A stretch of DNA of 41,309 nucleotides from Bacteroidota bacterium (GCA_016868395.1 VGGW01000002.1:1-41309), one strand, 5' to 3'. Numbered from the stretch's first letter, positions 27,165-36,093 are shown. Program-made: numbers and translations. Notes: generated by a model not told the origin, from the letters alone.

Positions 27165-28043
27165 TCATAAAATCAGGAAGTTACAAATCAGCAGCAATAT
27201 AAATTGTAGAATCATGGTACCATCCAGAAATAATAAATAGTAATACTCATCTTTTTTCCACTTTGATCTATAAATTAGCCATCCCGTTAAAATTATGCTT
27301 AAACATAATCCAAAAAAGTTAGAATCAAACTGCTGAGTGAATAGAACCAGCAAAGAAAGGCAGCTTACAAGCATCCCCAGACTTATGATTAGTGCCCATC
27401 TTTCTCCAAAAAGAAGGGGTATCGTTTTCAACTCATAAAGCTTATCCTGATAAATATCGCGGATGTCGAAGGGCACCGTTATGGCTGCAATAAAAAGGAA
27501 GCGTTTGGTAAGCAATAGCAAGGTGTCATTGAGTGAAGTAGAAATTAGTTGCTTATTTTCCATTTCAAGAATTGGAAGCAATACGCAGCTCAGTGACCAA
27601 ACGGAAGCGATTAAGAATAGTTTAAGTCCGGGGATGTTTCTCAACCCGAATTTTTTTTCTTGAATACTGAATAATGGAATGGAATAGGCCACTGATATCA
27701 AGGCAAGGCATATGAGCAGAATCATTGCAGTTGTACTCAGAAATAAACTGAGTGGAATTATTGAAAGGGTCGAGATGATACTTATGGTAATCATCAGGCG
27801 ATGGTGTGAAAATATCCACCTGATCCGTGCTGAAGACGAACTGTTCGGGTTTTTAGGTTTATACAGCAGTATGCTGAAGTTATAAACGCCTAGGGTTGAG
27901 CTGAATAAGATTCCTAGAACAAAGATCTCAGGTTCGATTTTTAGTAATTGGTAGGTTACTAAACCTTGAGCTACTGCACAAATTGCAATAAATACATTGC
28001 TATACAAAAGGAGGTCGATACTCTGCCTAAGGTATTTGTTCAT
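27165..28043 (-). CDS. UbiA-superfamily-like membrane protein with degenerate first Asp motif
   Basis: Integral membrane protein (292 aa) with eight or nine helices. The segment PFDIRDIYQDK...KTIPLLFG (D193, D196, D200) matches the second Asp-rich motif of UbiA prenyltransferases. The place of the first motif (NDxxDxxxD) reads GVYNFSILLYKPKN, with no aspartates. It may therefore be an inactive or altered prenyltransferase. The start lies 20 bp downstream of the metallophosphoesterase stop on the same strand, so the two are probably cotranscribed. Confidence 0.65.
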   Translation of the reverse strand: MNKYLRQSIDLLLYSNVFIAICAVAQGLVTYQLLKIEPEIFVLGILFSSTLGVYNFSILLYKPKNPNSSSSARIRWIFSHHRLMITISIISTLSIIPLSLFLSTTAMILLICLALISVAYSIPLFSIQEKKFGLRNIPGLKLFLIASVWSLSCVLLPILEMENKQLISTSLNDTLLLLTKRFLFIAAITVPFDIRDIYQDKLYELKTIPLLFGERWALIISLGMLVSCLSLLVLFTQQFDSNFFGLCLSIILTGWLIYRSKWKKDEYYYLLFLDGTMILQFILLLICNFLIL

Positions 28044-28063
28044 CGAAAGAATCAGCGATTGTC

Positions 28064-29317
28064 TTAGGAATCCCCTCGTCGTAATTCAAAGATCGTAATT
28101 TCGGGTAAAATACCAACCCTGCCGGGGTAGCCTAAAAAGCCAAACCCAACATTGACATAAAGTTGTTGTAATCCCTCTTTATAATGCCCTGCCCATTCTT
28201 TATACACGTATTGCGCCGGGCTCCACTGGAATTTTTCAGTGACCAATCCAAACTGCATGCCATGTGTATGCCCACTAAACATAACATCAATCTGAGGATA
28301 TTCCCCTAGAACCTGTGCTCTCCAATGAGAAGGATCATGAGATAACAATAATTTTACGGGGACATCTTCAGTATTTTTAACAGCCAAATCCATACGCCCA
28401 TACTTGGCAAAACGACCAACTCCCCAATTTTCAATTCCTAAAATTGCAATCTCTTCATGATCTATTTTTATTCTGCGATTCTCGTTCAATAAAAGCTCCC
28501 AGCCCATATTTTTATGGGTCTGCTTGACGTCAGCCAGATTTTTAATTTTAGTAGCCGAAGTACCCTGACCAAAATAATAATCCCCGTAGTCATGATTCCC
28601 CAAGACTGAGTAAATCCCAAGAGGTGCCTTAAGTTTAGTAAAGATATCCTGGTAATCATACATTTCGGTGGCCACATTATTCACCAAATCCCCGGTAAAG
28701 AAAATTAGGTCCGGCTTTTCTTTTAGCAACATATCCACCCCGCCAATCACCGCCTTACGATCATAAAAGCTACCTGAGTGAATGTCTGAAAGTTGGCCAA
28801 GTTTAATTCCATCAAATGCTTTGGGAAGGTTTGGAAGATAAAGGGTTCTGCGTTTTATCCGGTAATCATAGGCACTGGAAACAACGCCATAGGTTAAGGA
28901 AGCTAAGGGTATTGCCGCTACCAAAGTTCCGGCTTTGATTAAAAATTCAGAACGTGGTATAACATTTTCGTGGTTCCCCGGTGGGATTCTTTTGCTACTT
29001 AGTTTTCTCTTAATCCAAATCAGAGTTCTTCTTAAATCATCAGCAATCAGGGATGGAAGAATAAATATTTTTGACACAAAAGTTAAAAAGAAGACCACCA
29101 GAATGACCGATCGAAGGAGAAATTTAATGTTGAAAAATATGCTGATGAAAACTCCAGCGATTAGTATAAAGGTAAATCCCCACCAGATATAAGTGAATGA
29201 AAGATACTTTTGACCCTTCCATTTCCAACTGACCGAGCGAATAGCTTTGTAAATGTATACATCAATGATTATCAGCAGAATACTGATTATTATTAATCCT
29301 AAAATACGATTAGCCAT
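28064..29317 (-). CDS. Membrane-anchored metallophosphoesterase
   Basis: Protein of 417 aa with three N-terminal helices, a fourth hydrophobic segment (about 130-150), then a calcineurin-like phosphoesterase domain. Metal-binding motifs appear in order: LSDIHSG, FTGDLVNN, LGNHDYGD, LLSHDP and FSGHTHGMQ. The domain order resembles YaeI/YkuE proteins, which act on phospholipid-like substrates such as UDP-diacylglucosamine; that substrate is an inference. It follows the AAA+ ATPase by 27 bp on the same strand. Confidence 0.92.
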   Translation of the reverse strand: MANRILGLIIISILLIIIDVYIYKAIRSVSWKWKGQKYLSFTYIWWGFTFILIAGVFISIFFNIKFLLRSVILVVFFLTFVSKIFILPSLIADDLRRTLIWIKRKLSSKRIPPGNHENVIPRSEFLIKAGTLVAAIPLASLTYGVVSSAYDYRIKRRTLYLPNLPKAFDGIKLGQLSDIHSGSFYDRKAVIGGVDMLLKEKPDLIFFTGDLVNNVATEMYDYQDIFTKLKAPLGIYSVLGNHDYGDYYFGQGTSATKIKNLADVKQTHKNMGWELLLNENRRIKIDHEEIAILGIENWGVGRFAKYGRMDLAVKNTEDVPVKLLLSHDPSHWRAQVLGEYPQIDVMFSGHTHGMQFGLVTEKFQWSPAQYVYKEWAGHYKEGLQQLYVNVGFGFLGYPGRVGILPEITIFELRRGDS

Positions 29318-29344
29318 TCTTCTTGGTTATTCTTGGAAACAAGG

Positions 29345-30844
29345 TTAAAACTGGTCCTGATCCTCATTATATTCATCATCATCCTCAAACTCTTTGTTAA
29401 AAAGGCTGTTGAACATGTCATTAAAACTAAACCCTTTATTGAGGAAGGATTTATTAATTAGTGAAAATTCAGAAAGGCCATGTAACAAGAACTCCATTAA
29501 AAGAATTTGTTGATTTTGACTTAGGTTTTTATGAAACTGCTTAATTACTGCTTTAAGTCCGGGAACCGAATCCAAAGCTGAAATATACTCCTCCAGCGAA
29601 AGGTCATCAACTAGGGTGATCGTATTTCCCATTGCAAACCAGTTGATTATTTCTGTATACGGATTTGTAGCTTTTGCTTTTTTAAGTTTTTCCGGGTCCG
29701 GGAAATAGGTGAGCATCAATGTTTTAATAGCTTTTCCAAGCAATATATTTGCAACTTTACTCGGACCTTCTAACTCACCTTCATAAACCAGTTCAATTTT
29801 TCCGGTTATTGCAGGTATTACACCCAGGAAATCAGAAATGCGTACAAAGGTATTGGCTTCTTCATTGATCAACATTCTTCGTTCAGCATTACTAATTAAA
29901 TTCTCATAAGCAGAGATTGTCAAACGTGCAGAAACCCCTGATTTTTTATCAATATATTCTGATTCACGGGCTTCAAAAGCAATTTGTTCTACAAGATCCT
30001 TCACTAAACCATCGGCTTCAATGCTGTTTCTTTGAGAATCCGATAACTTAGCTTCCTGTTGGGTAATTTTTCTCGAAATTTCTATACTTTTTGGATAATG
30101 GGTTAAAATTTGGCTTTCAATTCTGTCTTTAAGGGGAGTAACAATAGCCCCTCGGTTGGTATAATCTTCAGGGTTTGCAGTAAAGACAAATTCAATATCC
30201 AAAGGCAATCTCAGCTTGAATCCTCGAATTTGAATATCTTTTTCCTGAAGAATATTGAAAAGAGCAACTTGAATGCGCGCCTGTAAATCAGGGAGTTCGT
30301 TAATTACAAAAATACCACGATGCGCACGTGGAATCAAACCGAAATGGATTACTCGTTCATCAGAATAAGTAAGTTTTAGAGTTGCTGCTTTAATTGGATC
30401 AACATCCCCGATTAGATCAGCAACCGTTACATCCGGTGTAGCCAACTTCTCGGTATACCGATCAGAGCGGTGAAGCCATGCAACAGGAGTATCATCACCT
30501 TTAATTTCCAGGATGTGACGCCCAAACCATGAAATGGGGTTTAAGGGGTCCTCAAATAACTCAGAGCCTTCAATGTATGGAACATATTCATCCAGCAAGT
30601 TGATCATCAGACGGGTAATACGAGTTTTTGCCTGTCCGCGTAAGCCTAAGAGCAGTATGTTATGCTGGGATAATATGGCTGTTTGAAGATCAGGTATCAC
30701 CGTGTCCTCATATCCGATGATTCCCTCCAGTACTGTGTTTTTGTTTTTGATTTCATGAATGAGATTTTCACGAAGTTCCTGTTTTACTGTTCGGGAAACA
30801 TAGCCCGACTCTTTCAGCTCCTTTAGTGTTTTTATATGCAGCAT
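29345..30844 (-). CDS. MoxR/ChlI-like AAA+ ATPase
   Basis: AAA+ protein of 499 aa related to magnesium-chelatase subunit I and MoxR ATPases. The Walker A is GLRGQAKT (67-74), with Ala in place of the usual Gly before Lys. The Walker B reads IFVINELPD, with Asn182 in place of the usual Asp and Glu183 kept. Sensor 1 is FTANPEDYTNRG, and PLKDRIESQILTHYP supplies an arginine-finger-type element. The same deviations occur, as I recall, in mycobacterial magnesium-chelatase-like proteins, so they look family-wide. With the VWA protein 17 bp upstream it should form a MoxR-VWA type chaperone pair. The organism shows no sign of chlorophyll synthesis here. Confidence 0.9.
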   Translation of the reverse strand: MLHIKTLKELKESGYVSRTVKQELRENLIHEIKNKNTVLEGIIGYEDTVIPDLQTAILSQHNILLLGLRGQAKTRITRLMINLLDEYVPYIEGSELFEDPLNPISWFGRHILEIKGDDTPVAWLHRSDRYTEKLATPDVTVADLIGDVDPIKAATLKLTYSDERVIHFGLIPRAHRGIFVINELPDLQARIQVALFNILQEKDIQIRGFKLRLPLDIEFVFTANPEDYTNRGAIVTPLKDRIESQILTHYPKSIEISRKITQQEAKLSDSQRNSIEADGLVKDLVEQIAFEARESEYIDKKSGVSARLTISAYENLISNAERRMLINEEANTFVRISDFLGVIPAITGKIELVYEGELEGPSKVANILLGKAIKTLMLTYFPDPEKLKKAKATNPYTEIINWFAMGNTITLVDDLSLEEYISALDSVPGLKAVIKQFHKNLSQNQQILLMEFLLHGLSEFSLINKSFLNKGFSFNDMFNSLFNKEFEDDDEYNEDQDQF

Positions 30845-30861
30845 AGTATCTGTCTAAATTT

Positions 30862-31962
30862 CTATTTAATCGTTCTTTTTCTATTTTTTATGTAATCTTC
30901 AAAAATATATTCACCCAATCCTTTCAAGGAACTATAAAATGCTTTTCCCCCATTAATTTCCGTAAATTGTCTAACAAATTGTTGAAGATAAGGATCTCTT
31001 GCAATCATAAAAGTGGTAATCGGGATTCCGAGGCGTTTACACTGTGCAGCCATTCCAAGAGTCTTGTTAACTACTTTTCTATCCAGACCAACACTATTTT
31101 TATAATATTTGGCTCCTTCCTTTAAACAGGTAGGCTTCCCATCCGTGATCATAAAGATTTGTTTATTATGGGTCTTTCGTCTCCGAAGCAAATCTACAGC
31201 AAGTTCCAATCCTGCATAAGTATTCGTGTGGTAAAGCCCCACCTGAAGATAGGGGAGTTCCTTAAGGGTTATCGGCCAGGCATCATTTCCAAAAACCACA
31301 ATATCTAATGTATCTTTTGGATATTTCGTTCGAATTAACTCTGCAAGCGCCATCGCTACCTTTTTTGCCGGTGTGATTCTATCCTCACCGTAGAGAATCA
31401 TCGAATGAGAAATATCAATCATTAGGACGGTTGAAGTAATCGTCTTGTAATCCTTTTCCTCAACTTCAAGATCTCTTTCAGTCATTGAGAAGTCACCTAT
31501 CCCATAATTAATCTGAGCATTATGAATCGAAGCAGTCATGTCTATTTGATCCAGACTATCTCCAAACTGAAATTCTCTGCGGTCGGCATTTTTCTCCTCA
31601 CCTAGTCCTGAGATATTTGTATTATGTCCACCTTTACCTGATTTTTTTAGCTTACCGAAGATCTCTTCAAGTGCTGATTGCCTGATGGTTTGCTCGGTTT
31701 TGGAAGTGATTTTAAAGTCATTAGGATTCTGATCATCATTTCCTAAATAACCCTTGTTTTTCAAGTCTTCGATGAAATCACCCATTCCATAGTCATCACT
31801 GGTTAATTTATATTTCTTATCCAATTCATTCATCCAGCTTAGAGCTTCATTCGCATCACCGGAAGTATAATTCAGCAGTTCAAGAAATAATTTTAAAAGC
31901 TCATCAAACCCTCCTCTCGGAAGATCATTCGGAGTAAATTTTGAGAATTGGTGTCCCCGCAT
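30862..31962 (-). CDS. VWA-domain protein paired with the AAA+ ATPase
   Basis: Protein of 366 aa with no signal peptide or membrane helix. The C-terminal half (about 178-365) is a von Willebrand A domain with a complete MIDAS: DISHSM (D183, S185, S187), the Thr in YHTNTYAGLE and the Asp in MITDGKPT. The N-terminal half is a charged helical region without a recognised domain. It is the first gene of a run with the AAA+ ATPase and is expected to act as its substrate adaptor, as in ChlI-ChlD and MoxR-VWA pairs. The target is unknown. Confidence 0.9.
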   Translation of the reverse strand: MRGHQFSKFTPNDLPRGGFDELLKLFLELLNYTSGDANEALSWMNELDKKYKLTSDDYGMGDFIEDLKNKGYLGNDDQNPNDFKITSKTEQTIRQSALEEIFGKLKKSGKGGHNTNISGLGEEKNADRREFQFGDSLDQIDMTASIHNAQINYGIGDFSMTERDLEVEEKDYKTITSTVLMIDISHSMILYGEDRITPAKKVAMALAELIRTKYPKDTLDIVVFGNDAWPITLKELPYLQVGLYHTNTYAGLELAVDLLRRRKTHNKQIFMITDGKPTCLKEGAKYYKNSVGLDRKVVNKTLGMAAQCKRLGIPITTFMIARDPYLQQFVRQFTEINGGKAFYSSLKGLGEYIFEDYIKNRKRTIK

Positions 31963-32192
31963 GGTTTGATTGTACCTTGAATATATTAGACAGCGAAGTT
32001 AAAGGTTTATGGATCCAAATATGTTATGAACATGTCAAATAAAGATTCGATCTGTATATTTTAACCTGAGTTCGATATATGAAAGGTAAAGAAATACCCA
32101 CATCATGGTTCTCAAGCCGCTCCGCAGGCGTATGATTGGATTTTGGAAAGCAATACCTGCGTGTTATCGCTTCCTTTAGTCCTTTCCTCCGG

Positions 32193-32214
32193 AGTATTTC
32201 CGGCAAGAAATACT
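32193..32214. other. Perfect 8-bp hairpin with CGGCAA loop
   Basis: AGTATTTC and GAAATACT flank the hexamer CGGCAA. The loop is part of one copy of the octamer repeated in this region. Confidence 0.6.
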
Positions 32215-32674
32215 ACCTGATTTCAGATGATCGGTAGCCGGAAGATACCTCCTTCGGCAAGGTTTAGTTTACCCGCTGCTGTTTTTTATCGGGAGGGGCA
32301 GTCCGGTAATAGAACCCCAGGCCCTGTGAAACAAACCCGGGTGGCAGACCTATCTTTTTTGCATTTCTGAATGTTAGGTGAGCTATTCAACTTTCGGCAA
32401 AAAAATAGGGCAGAACACGGGACTGGAATAAGCCGGGAGCAACAGATCCTGCTTTCCCAAAACTGATAAAAATAATCAGCCTCCGGCAAGAGCATATATC
32501 GATCTCAGATTAATTTATATTCTTAGCCACTCTTGTCGGCAGAAAGATGAAGCCATATTTTGATTATCCTGTTATTTTGTTAGAGGGGAGGGTATGCCTT
32601 AAAAAAACATTAATAAAAAGCTTCGTATTAAGATAATAATGAGTGTATTTGACTATAGCTTTATTTTTGCCGGA
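32199..32674. repeat. Five dispersed copies of octamer TTGCCGRA
   Basis: Four copies lie on the minus strand at 32199-32206, 32253-32260, 32393-32400 and 32482-32489, and one on the plus strand at 32667-32674. Spacing is irregular. They are confined to the gene-free region. Confidence 0.6.
32662..32669 (+). promoter_or_regulatory. Candidate -7 element upstream of the NTF2-like gene
   Basis: TATTTTTG matches TAnnTTTG exactly, 29 bp before the ATG at 32699, a fitting distance for a short leader. A -33 TTTG at normal spacing is not seen. It overlaps the plus-strand TTGCCGGA copy. Confidence 0.4.
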
Positions 32675-32698
32675 CAGCAATAATCCGTATCTTTAAGT

Positions 32699-33124
32699 AT
32701 GAAAAAACTAATCCTACTCATTCTATTTTTAGTTAAGATTATACCGGTAGCAGCTCAAGATGATGACAAAAAATTAATTCTTACAGTTTTAGAAAATCAG
32801 AGGATGGCATGGAACAGAGGAGATATTCCGGAGTATATGCAAGGGTATTTGAAATCTGATTCATTGCTGTTTGTTGGCAAAAGCGGACCGAAATATGGGT
32901 GGGAAAATACGCTTGCAAATTACCAGAAAAGTTATCCAGATAAGCAGTCCATGGGTTTTTTAAGTTTTAGGATCAGGCAGGTAAAGTTGTTTTCGCCAGA
33001 TCATGCATTCGTTTTAGGTGCCTGGCATCTGAAACGGGAAAAGGACGAACCTCAAGGATACTTTACACTTATTTTAATCAAAGTTCAGGGCCAGTGGAAG
33101 ATCATGGCTGATCATTCAAGTTAG
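32699..33124 (+). CDS. Secreted NTF2-like protein (DUF4440/SnoaL type)
   Basis: Exported protein of 141 aa with a signal peptide (1-19, ending VAAQ). The pattern ILTVLENQRMAWNRGDIPEYMQGY, then GWENTLANYQKSYP and the closing GYFTLILIKVQGQWKIMADHSS, is the NTF2-like fold of DUF4440 proteins. No catalytic residues are obvious, and family members vary widely in role. It stands alone and converges on the SDR gene with a 4-bp gap. Confidence 0.85.
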   Translation: MKKLILLILFLVKIIPVAAQDDDKKLILTVLENQRMAWNRGDIPEYMQGYLKSDSLLFVGKSGPKYGWENTLANYQKSYPDKQSMGFLSFRIRQVKLFSPDHAFVLGAWHLKREKDEPQGYFTLILIKVQGQWKIMADHSS

Positions 33125-33128
33125 AGCC

Positions 33129-33920
33129 TCAGGTAACCTTAGCCTTTCTTATGAGTTTTGAAAATAGTCCGGGCAGATATCTTTTTAAAAGTACAGCATA
33201 TTTCTCCTTTCCACCAATATAAACCTCCTCCTGATTGGATTTTATTGCCCTGATGATTTTCGATGCACACGCATCAGCCGGCATTCCGTTTTCCTGAGCC
33301 TCATCCATTGTGTTTTGTTTGCTTCCGTCTGCCGTCAAAGCATTGATGGTTACGTTAGTTTTAATAAATCCCGGACAAATGACACTGATGATTATTTTTG
33401 AATCAATTTCTGACCGAACTGAGTCGAAATAGCCGTGCAATGCATGCTTAGAGGCTGAATACGACGAGCGGAGCTTAGTTCCAAATTTTCCAACTAGACT
33501 GCTGATGACTACAACATGCCCTGATTTCCTTGTTATCATGGAGGGGAGGATAGTTTGGCTAAGTGCAACCGTACCCCAGAAGTTGATATTCATGATTTTT
33601 TGGGCCACATCCAGCGCCGTTTCCATGGCAAGTGATCGCTGACTCACTCCCCCGGAATGAATTAAAATATCAATTCTTCCATAAATCTTTAGGGCAGATT
33701 CTGCCTTTTCTTTTAATTCAGAGGTGTTTTCCAAATCAAGTGGAAGTACATGAATGTCAAATAGATTTTTTGTGCAATTTTTCTTTACCTGATATAATTT
33801 TTCAATATCTCTGGATGAAATAATCAATTTTGCTCCCGCCTGATTGAGTTGATAGCAAAGTGCCTCACCTATTCCACTTGAGGCACCGGTTATCCAGACT
33901 ATATTGTTATTGATATCCAT
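33129..33920 (-). CDS. Short-chain dehydrogenase/reductase
   Basis: Classical SDR (263 aa from the chosen start). The NAD(P)-binding motif is TGASSGIGEA (11-20) and the active site is VISSL with Ser140/141 plus YSASK with Tyr154 and Lys158. The ORF track extends to 33974, overlapping hemW by 44 nt; the ATG at 33920 (MDINNNIVW) begins exactly at the Rossmann strand and avoids overlap, so it is preferred. The C-terminal extension resembles DHRS7-like SDRs. The substrate cannot be predicted. It lies 10 bp after hemW and is probably cotranscribed. Confidence 0.9.
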   Translation of the reverse strand: MDINNNIVWITGASSGIGEALCYQLNQAGAKLIISSRDIEKLYQVKKNCTKNLFDIHVLPLDLENTSELKEKAESALKIYGRIDILIHSGGVSQRSLAMETALDVAQKIMNINFWGTVALSQTILPSMITRKSGHVVVISSLVGKFGTKLRSSYSASKHALHGYFDSVRSEIDSKIIISVICPGFIKTNVTINALTADGSKQNTMDEAQENGMPADACASKIIRAIKSNQEEVYIGGKEKYAVLLKRYLPGLFSKLIRKAKVT

Positions 33921-33930
33921 AAATTTAATC

Positions 33931-35064
33931 CTAAATAGCTTGCAGAAATAAGTCTGAAGCAATATGGTCTGCAAATAGTTTACCTTCTCTGGTTAAGCTT
34001 ACTACTTGTTCATTTATACTGATCCATTTTTTTTCAAGGAATCCTTCCAACCCCAGAGAAATTTCATCTGAATAATCAGATCCAAATTTCTCAGAAATTA
34101 CCTGTAAATTCATTCCTTTACTTGTTCGAAGGGAGGTCATGATATACTCATTGATTCTGTTTTCAATACTTAACACTTCTGTTTCAGCCTGAATAGATTT
34201 TAATTCCAGTCCGGTGATGTATTTTAAATTGTTTGAAATATTCCACTGTCGGCTTTCTCCATTAAAGGAATGGGCCGAGGGACCAATACCAAGGTATTTA
34301 ACTCCATTCCAATAACTTGAATTATGCCTGGAATACATGCCGGGCTTGGCAAAGTTAGAAATTTCATAGTGCTCAAAATCAGATTCCATGAGAAGGTCAA
34401 TGAGCATCAAAAATTGGGAAGCGCTTTGGTTTTCGTCCATTACCCGCTCTGAACCCTTGTTAATAAAGGCAGCCAAAGCGGTTTTAGGCTCTACGGTCAT
34501 GGCATAGGTAGATAGGTGAGGTATACGGCACTCTACCAGCTGATTTATATTATATTCCCATTTTTGATTACTCAGGAGTGGGAAACCGTAAATCAGGTCG
34601 GCGGTAATATTTTCAAATCCTGCATCCTGAATTCTTTTTATGGCACCTAATGCTTCAGCTGCCGTATGGGCACGGTTCATCCATCTTAAATCATCTTCAT
34701 GAAATGATTGTACACCAATGCTAAAGCGATTAATAAAAGAATTTCGTATTTCCCTGACATATTGTTTGTTCAAGTCGTCTGGATTGGCCTCGAGAGTTAT
34801 TTCTACATAGGATGAAACCTCAAATTGATCCGTTATTTGATCCATTATAATTTTTAACTCATCAGCACTGAGCAGCGATGGAGTGCCCCCGCCAAAGTAA
34901 ATTGTTTCAATTTTTTCATGATCCAGATAATCCTTTCGAAGGACAATTTCGGAGCTCAATGCATTCAGCATTTGATTTTTATACTGAGCTGAGGTGCTAA
35001 AATGAAAATCACAATAGTGACAGGCTTTTTTACAAAAGGGGATATGAATATAAATTCCGGCCAT
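33931..35064 (-). CDS. hemW: HemW, radical SAM heme chaperone-like protein
   Basis: Radical SAM protein (377 aa), often misannotated as oxygen-independent coproporphyrinogen oxidase. The cluster motif is CKKACHYCDF (CxxxCxxCxF, the HemW form; HemN has a fourth Cys). FGGGTPSLL is the SAM-binding GGGTP segment. RHNSSYWNG is the HNxxYW motif linked to heme binding in HemW. Family members insert heme into respiratory enzymes, which fits the oxidase-rich genome context. Start ATG at 35064. Confidence 0.93.
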   Translation of the reverse strand: MAGIYIHIPFCKKACHYCDFHFSTSAQYKNQMLNALSSEIVLRKDYLDHEKIETIYFGGGTPSLLSADELKIIMDQITDQFEVSSYVEITLEANPDDLNKQYVREIRNSFINRFSIGVQSFHEDDLRWMNRAHTAAEALGAIKRIQDAGFENITADLIYGFPLLSNQKWEYNINQLVECRIPHLSTYAMTVEPKTALAAFINKGSERVMDENQSASQFLMLIDLLMESDFEHYEISNFAKPGMYSRHNSSYWNGVKYLGIGPSAHSFNGESRQWNISNNLKYITGLELKSIQAETEVLSIENRINEYIMTSLRTSKGMNLQVISEKFGSDYSDEISLGLEGFLEKKWISINEQVVSLTREGKLFADHIASDLFLQAI

Positions 35065-35125
35065 GTTGCAAATCTACAACATATTGTAATCCTTTGGATA
35101 GAGGATTTGTACATCTGTACAACAT

Positions 35126-36091
35126 TCAACCGGCCTCTACTGCCCTTCTTTCGGCAAGTTTTTCATTTCGGTAACGTGCCATGTTGATCATGAAAACACT
35201 GCCCAGAATGATAACCAGTCCGATCACTTGAATAGAAGAAATTTGCTCCTCGGCAAAAAATACTCCAAGAAGTACAGCCACAACAGGGTTTACATAGGCA
35301 TAGGTACTTACCTGCATGGCCGATCTTTCTTTTAATAACCAGACATATGCACTGAAACCGGCAATAGAACCCAATACAACCAGGTAAAAAATAGCCATCC
35401 ATGCATCAATGGAAACATCTTTCCATTGAAAACCATTAAATTCATCCCGAATGATGATACCCGGCATGAATGCAATCCCTGCAGCCATCATCTGCCAGGT
35501 GCTGGTAACGATTATTGGATCTCCTGTTGATTTATATTTGGAATAAATTGATCCGCCAGACCAACTTACAGCTGCAAGAATCAGCATGACCATACTAATC
35601 AGGTTTACGGATTCAGGTCCTTGAAGTGAAAGCGCCTCTGAAACCTGCTCACTAAAAAGTAAAATTACTCCGGCTAATCCAATAAGCATGCCGGCAATAA
35701 TAGACTTACTCCCGAAGTTTTCAGACCATTTTGGTTTGTCGAGTAATATAAACCAAAGCGGAGCTGATGAGACCATAATGGCTACCATGGCACTCGGCAT
35801 ACTTTGTTCAACCCATATGATTATGCCATTTCCACCAAAAAGCATCAGTATTCCGCTGAATGCGGCATATTTTATCCCTCTTGCTGCAAAAATATTCTCA
35901 CCCCTGTAGAGGCACCAAGCAAGCATAAGGCCGCCGGCGAGAATAAATCTTAAAGCACCCAAAATGAAAGGAGGAAAATCTTTGACGGCAATTTGAATAA
36001 AAAAGTAGGTAGAACCCCAAACGACGTAAACAATTAGAAAGGCGAGGATAACTGTGAGCAGCGAGGCGGATTTTATGGGTGAATTAGACAT
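35126..36091 (-). CDS. EamA-family (DMT superfamily) exporter
   Basis: Membrane protein of 321 aa with ten helices in two EamA repeats. YVVWGSTYFFIQIAVKDFPPFILGALRF is the family N-terminal signature and the second repeat includes VVLGSIAGFSAYVWLLKERSAMQ and YVNPVVAVLLGVFFAEEQ. Relatives export amino acids or other metabolites. It starts 2 bp downstream of an Lrp/AsnC regulator gene on the same strand, which suggests the regulator senses an amino acid the pump exports. The substrate is not determined. Confidence 0.92.
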   Translation of the reverse strand: MSNSPIKSASLLTVILAFLIVYVVWGSTYFFIQIAVKDFPPFILGALRFILAGGLMLAWCLYRGENIFAARGIKYAAFSGILMLFGGNGIIIWVEQSMPSAMVAIMVSSAPLWFILLDKPKWSENFGSKSIIAGMLIGLAGVILLFSEQVSEALSLQGPESVNLISMVMLILAAVSWSGGSIYSKYKSTGDPIIVTSTWQMMAAGIAFMPGIIIRDEFNGFQWKDVSIDAWMAIFYLVVLGSIAGFSAYVWLLKERSAMQVSTYAYVNPVVAVLLGVFFAEEQISSIQVIGLVIILGSVFMINMARYRNEKLAERRAVEAG

Positions 36092-36093
36092 GT

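Larger units (their letters stand above)
31963..32698. other. 736-bp non-coding region, GC-rich core, structured and repetitive
   Basis: The longest gene-free stretch in the window. The core (about 32100-32490) is visibly richer in G+C than other intergenic DNA here; 32281-32340 is 55% G+C by hand count. It contains a perfect 8-bp hairpin (32193-32214), a 5-bp hairpin (32463-32479) and repeated TTGCCGRA octamers. Minus-strand ORFs of 60 and 69 aa (32024-32206, 32286-32495) have no signal peptide, domain or convincing start and are not called as genes. It could be a dispersed intergenic repeat, a decayed element or an RNA gene. Confidence 0.6.

Noticed and set aside
29345-31962. Chlorophyll or cobalamin metal-chelatase subunits
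   Set aside because: The large catalytic chelatase subunit and other pathway genes are absent here; the pair fits MoxR-VWA type chaperones better.
32024-32206. 60-aa minus-strand ORF
   Set aside because: No recognisable domain, no supported start, and its middle overlaps the same unusual region.
32286-32495. 69-aa minus-strand ORF in the gene-free island
   Set aside because: Cys- and Pro-rich composition, no domain or signal, within a structured GC-rich region; more likely fortuitous or part of a repeat.
35069-35076. TAGATTTG on the minus strand as a hemW promoter
   Set aside because: Matches TAnnTTTG but lies only 5 bp before the start codon and has no -33 partner; it would imply a leaderless mRNA.
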